A DNA stretch of 64,000 nt from Rotaria sordida (lineage: Eukaryota; Rotifera; Eurotatoria; Philodinida; Philodinidae), in NCBI GenBank assembly GCA_905250125.1, contig CAJNOL010000791.1, positions 7,909-71,908 on the forward strand, read 5' to 3'. Below the pieces are notes generated by a model that was not told where the DNA came from, did no database searches, and saw nothing but the letters and a program-made list of their open reading frames with translations. The position numbers and the translations under genes are program-made. Positions 63,390 to 64,000 of the stretch are shown here, piece after piece; position 1 is the first letter of the stretch; each line of letters begins with the position of its first letter.

Positions 63390-64000
63390 GATTCTCAAAT
63401 GCTCTTGATTAGTGTAAATAATAAATAAACTAAACAAGAAAGTGATCAATAAAGTACGTCTTTAGTGCGAATATCTAGAAAAAAGGTTTAAAAAATGTTG
63501 AAAATATATCTAACAAAAAAGAAAATGCGAATATTAATAAAAGATCATGTCTTCTTTTCGGAAATTAAACGTTCATTCAAACATAAATTAGCTCTTCTGC
63601 CTAAAAAAGCGAAATATAGAATTACTCTAGCTCTGAAATACTAGTGTTGGTTCTTATGTAACCAAGATTTCAAGGTTTTCACTCTTGTTCGAAACATTTT
63701 CAGCCATAGCAGTAGCCACAACACCAAATGCATGCCTAGGTGAATAAATTACTATAACCAAGCTGATTTAATATGATCATAGTGTGGGCTTATGTCAAAG
63801 TGGTTCTTCAAAGAACCTCATCGGATAAGTAAGGAAACCTAGCTCCCTCCTAAGACGTTCTGAATTCTCTATCAGAGAAAGATAGAATTTTCTCACATAT
63901 TGTTAAGCTTTTTCAGCCTCCGATAGAGCAGAAAAAGGTGTGCTTGCATCTGGTTCTAGCTGTTGATGGAGAGATGATCAATACTTATTGGTATCCGCGT
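63390..64000. other. PKS 5' flank
   Basis: AT-rich sequence upstream of the PKS start; it presumably holds the promoter or a 5' untranslated exon. An in-frame upstream ATG at 63449 would add 20 hydrophobic residues (MITFLFSLFIIYTNQ) but is less likely, because KS proteins usually start close to the EPIAIIGM motif. Confidence 0.4.

Noticed and set aside
1-64000. tRNA, rRNA, CRISPR arrays or bacterial operon signals
   Set aside because: None seen on reading; genes are split by spliceosomal introns and there is no regular repeat-spacer array. A tRNA scan was not possible by eye with certainty.

Overview
The window looks like nuclear DNA of a bdelloid rotifer, probably a species with a larger, transposon-bearing genome such as a Rotaria-type animal. 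The evidence is AT-rich sequence, genes split by many introns of about 45-60 bp with GT-AG ends, repeated TGTGGG/CCCACA tracts (reported as the bdelloid telomere unit), a full-length cellular RNA-dependent RNA polymerase, an F-box/repeat gene, a TIR-domain gene, and an intron-bearing type I polyketide synthase of the kind bdelloids are thought to have gained by horizontal transfer. The organism call is inference from content; no marker gene was compared.

Layout. At 1-4.6 kb on the + strand are the 3' exons of a UBA-domain gene and of a sorting nexin of the SNX9 family. At 4.9-10.5 kb on the - strand lies RRN3/TIF-IA, the Pol I initiation factor, in 13 recognised exons. At 10.7-12.4 kb a large palindromic element carries a TTAA-flanked element nested in one arm. 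At 13.4-14.4 kb (+) is tubulin cofactor C and at 14.9-19.9 kb (+) GMP synthase. 20-24.1 kb is a gene desert with two fold-back elements and one element bearing AGGAG subterminal repeats. At 24.2-25.7 kb (-) is an F-box gene with one in-frame stop. At 27.2-33.3 kb (-) is an RNAi-type RdRP of 1496 residues in 11 exons with an N-terminal RRM. At 34.7-35.8 kb (-) is calcyclin-binding protein (CacyBP/SIP), with an in-frame TAG or a very unusual intron, followed by a small unknown gene at 36.0-36.6 kb (-). At 37.5-40.2 kb a hAT-like element with a perfect 8-bp target duplication sits inside a telomere-like repeat array. At 41-43.3 kb (-) is a helical-repeat/TIR protein, at 45.2-49.3 kb (-) a class V (cysteine desulfurase-like) aminotransferase in 15 exons, and at 52.4-63.4 kb (-) a complete highly reducing-type polyketide synthase of 2844 residues in 5 exons.

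The genes do not form one pathway. RRN3, TBCC, GMPS, CacyBP and SNX are conserved housekeeping genes. The accessory part is notable for three functions that can act in defence or chemistry: small-RNA amplification (RdRP), NAD-cleaving or signalling TIR, and polyketide production (PKS). For the larger genes exon boundaries were fixed by requiring GT-AG ends and an unbroken reading frame; for RRN3, TBCC, GMPS, RdRP, the TIR gene, the aminotransferase and the PKS the exon lengths add up to whole codons. I could not run homology searches, so family names rest on motifs recognised by eye.
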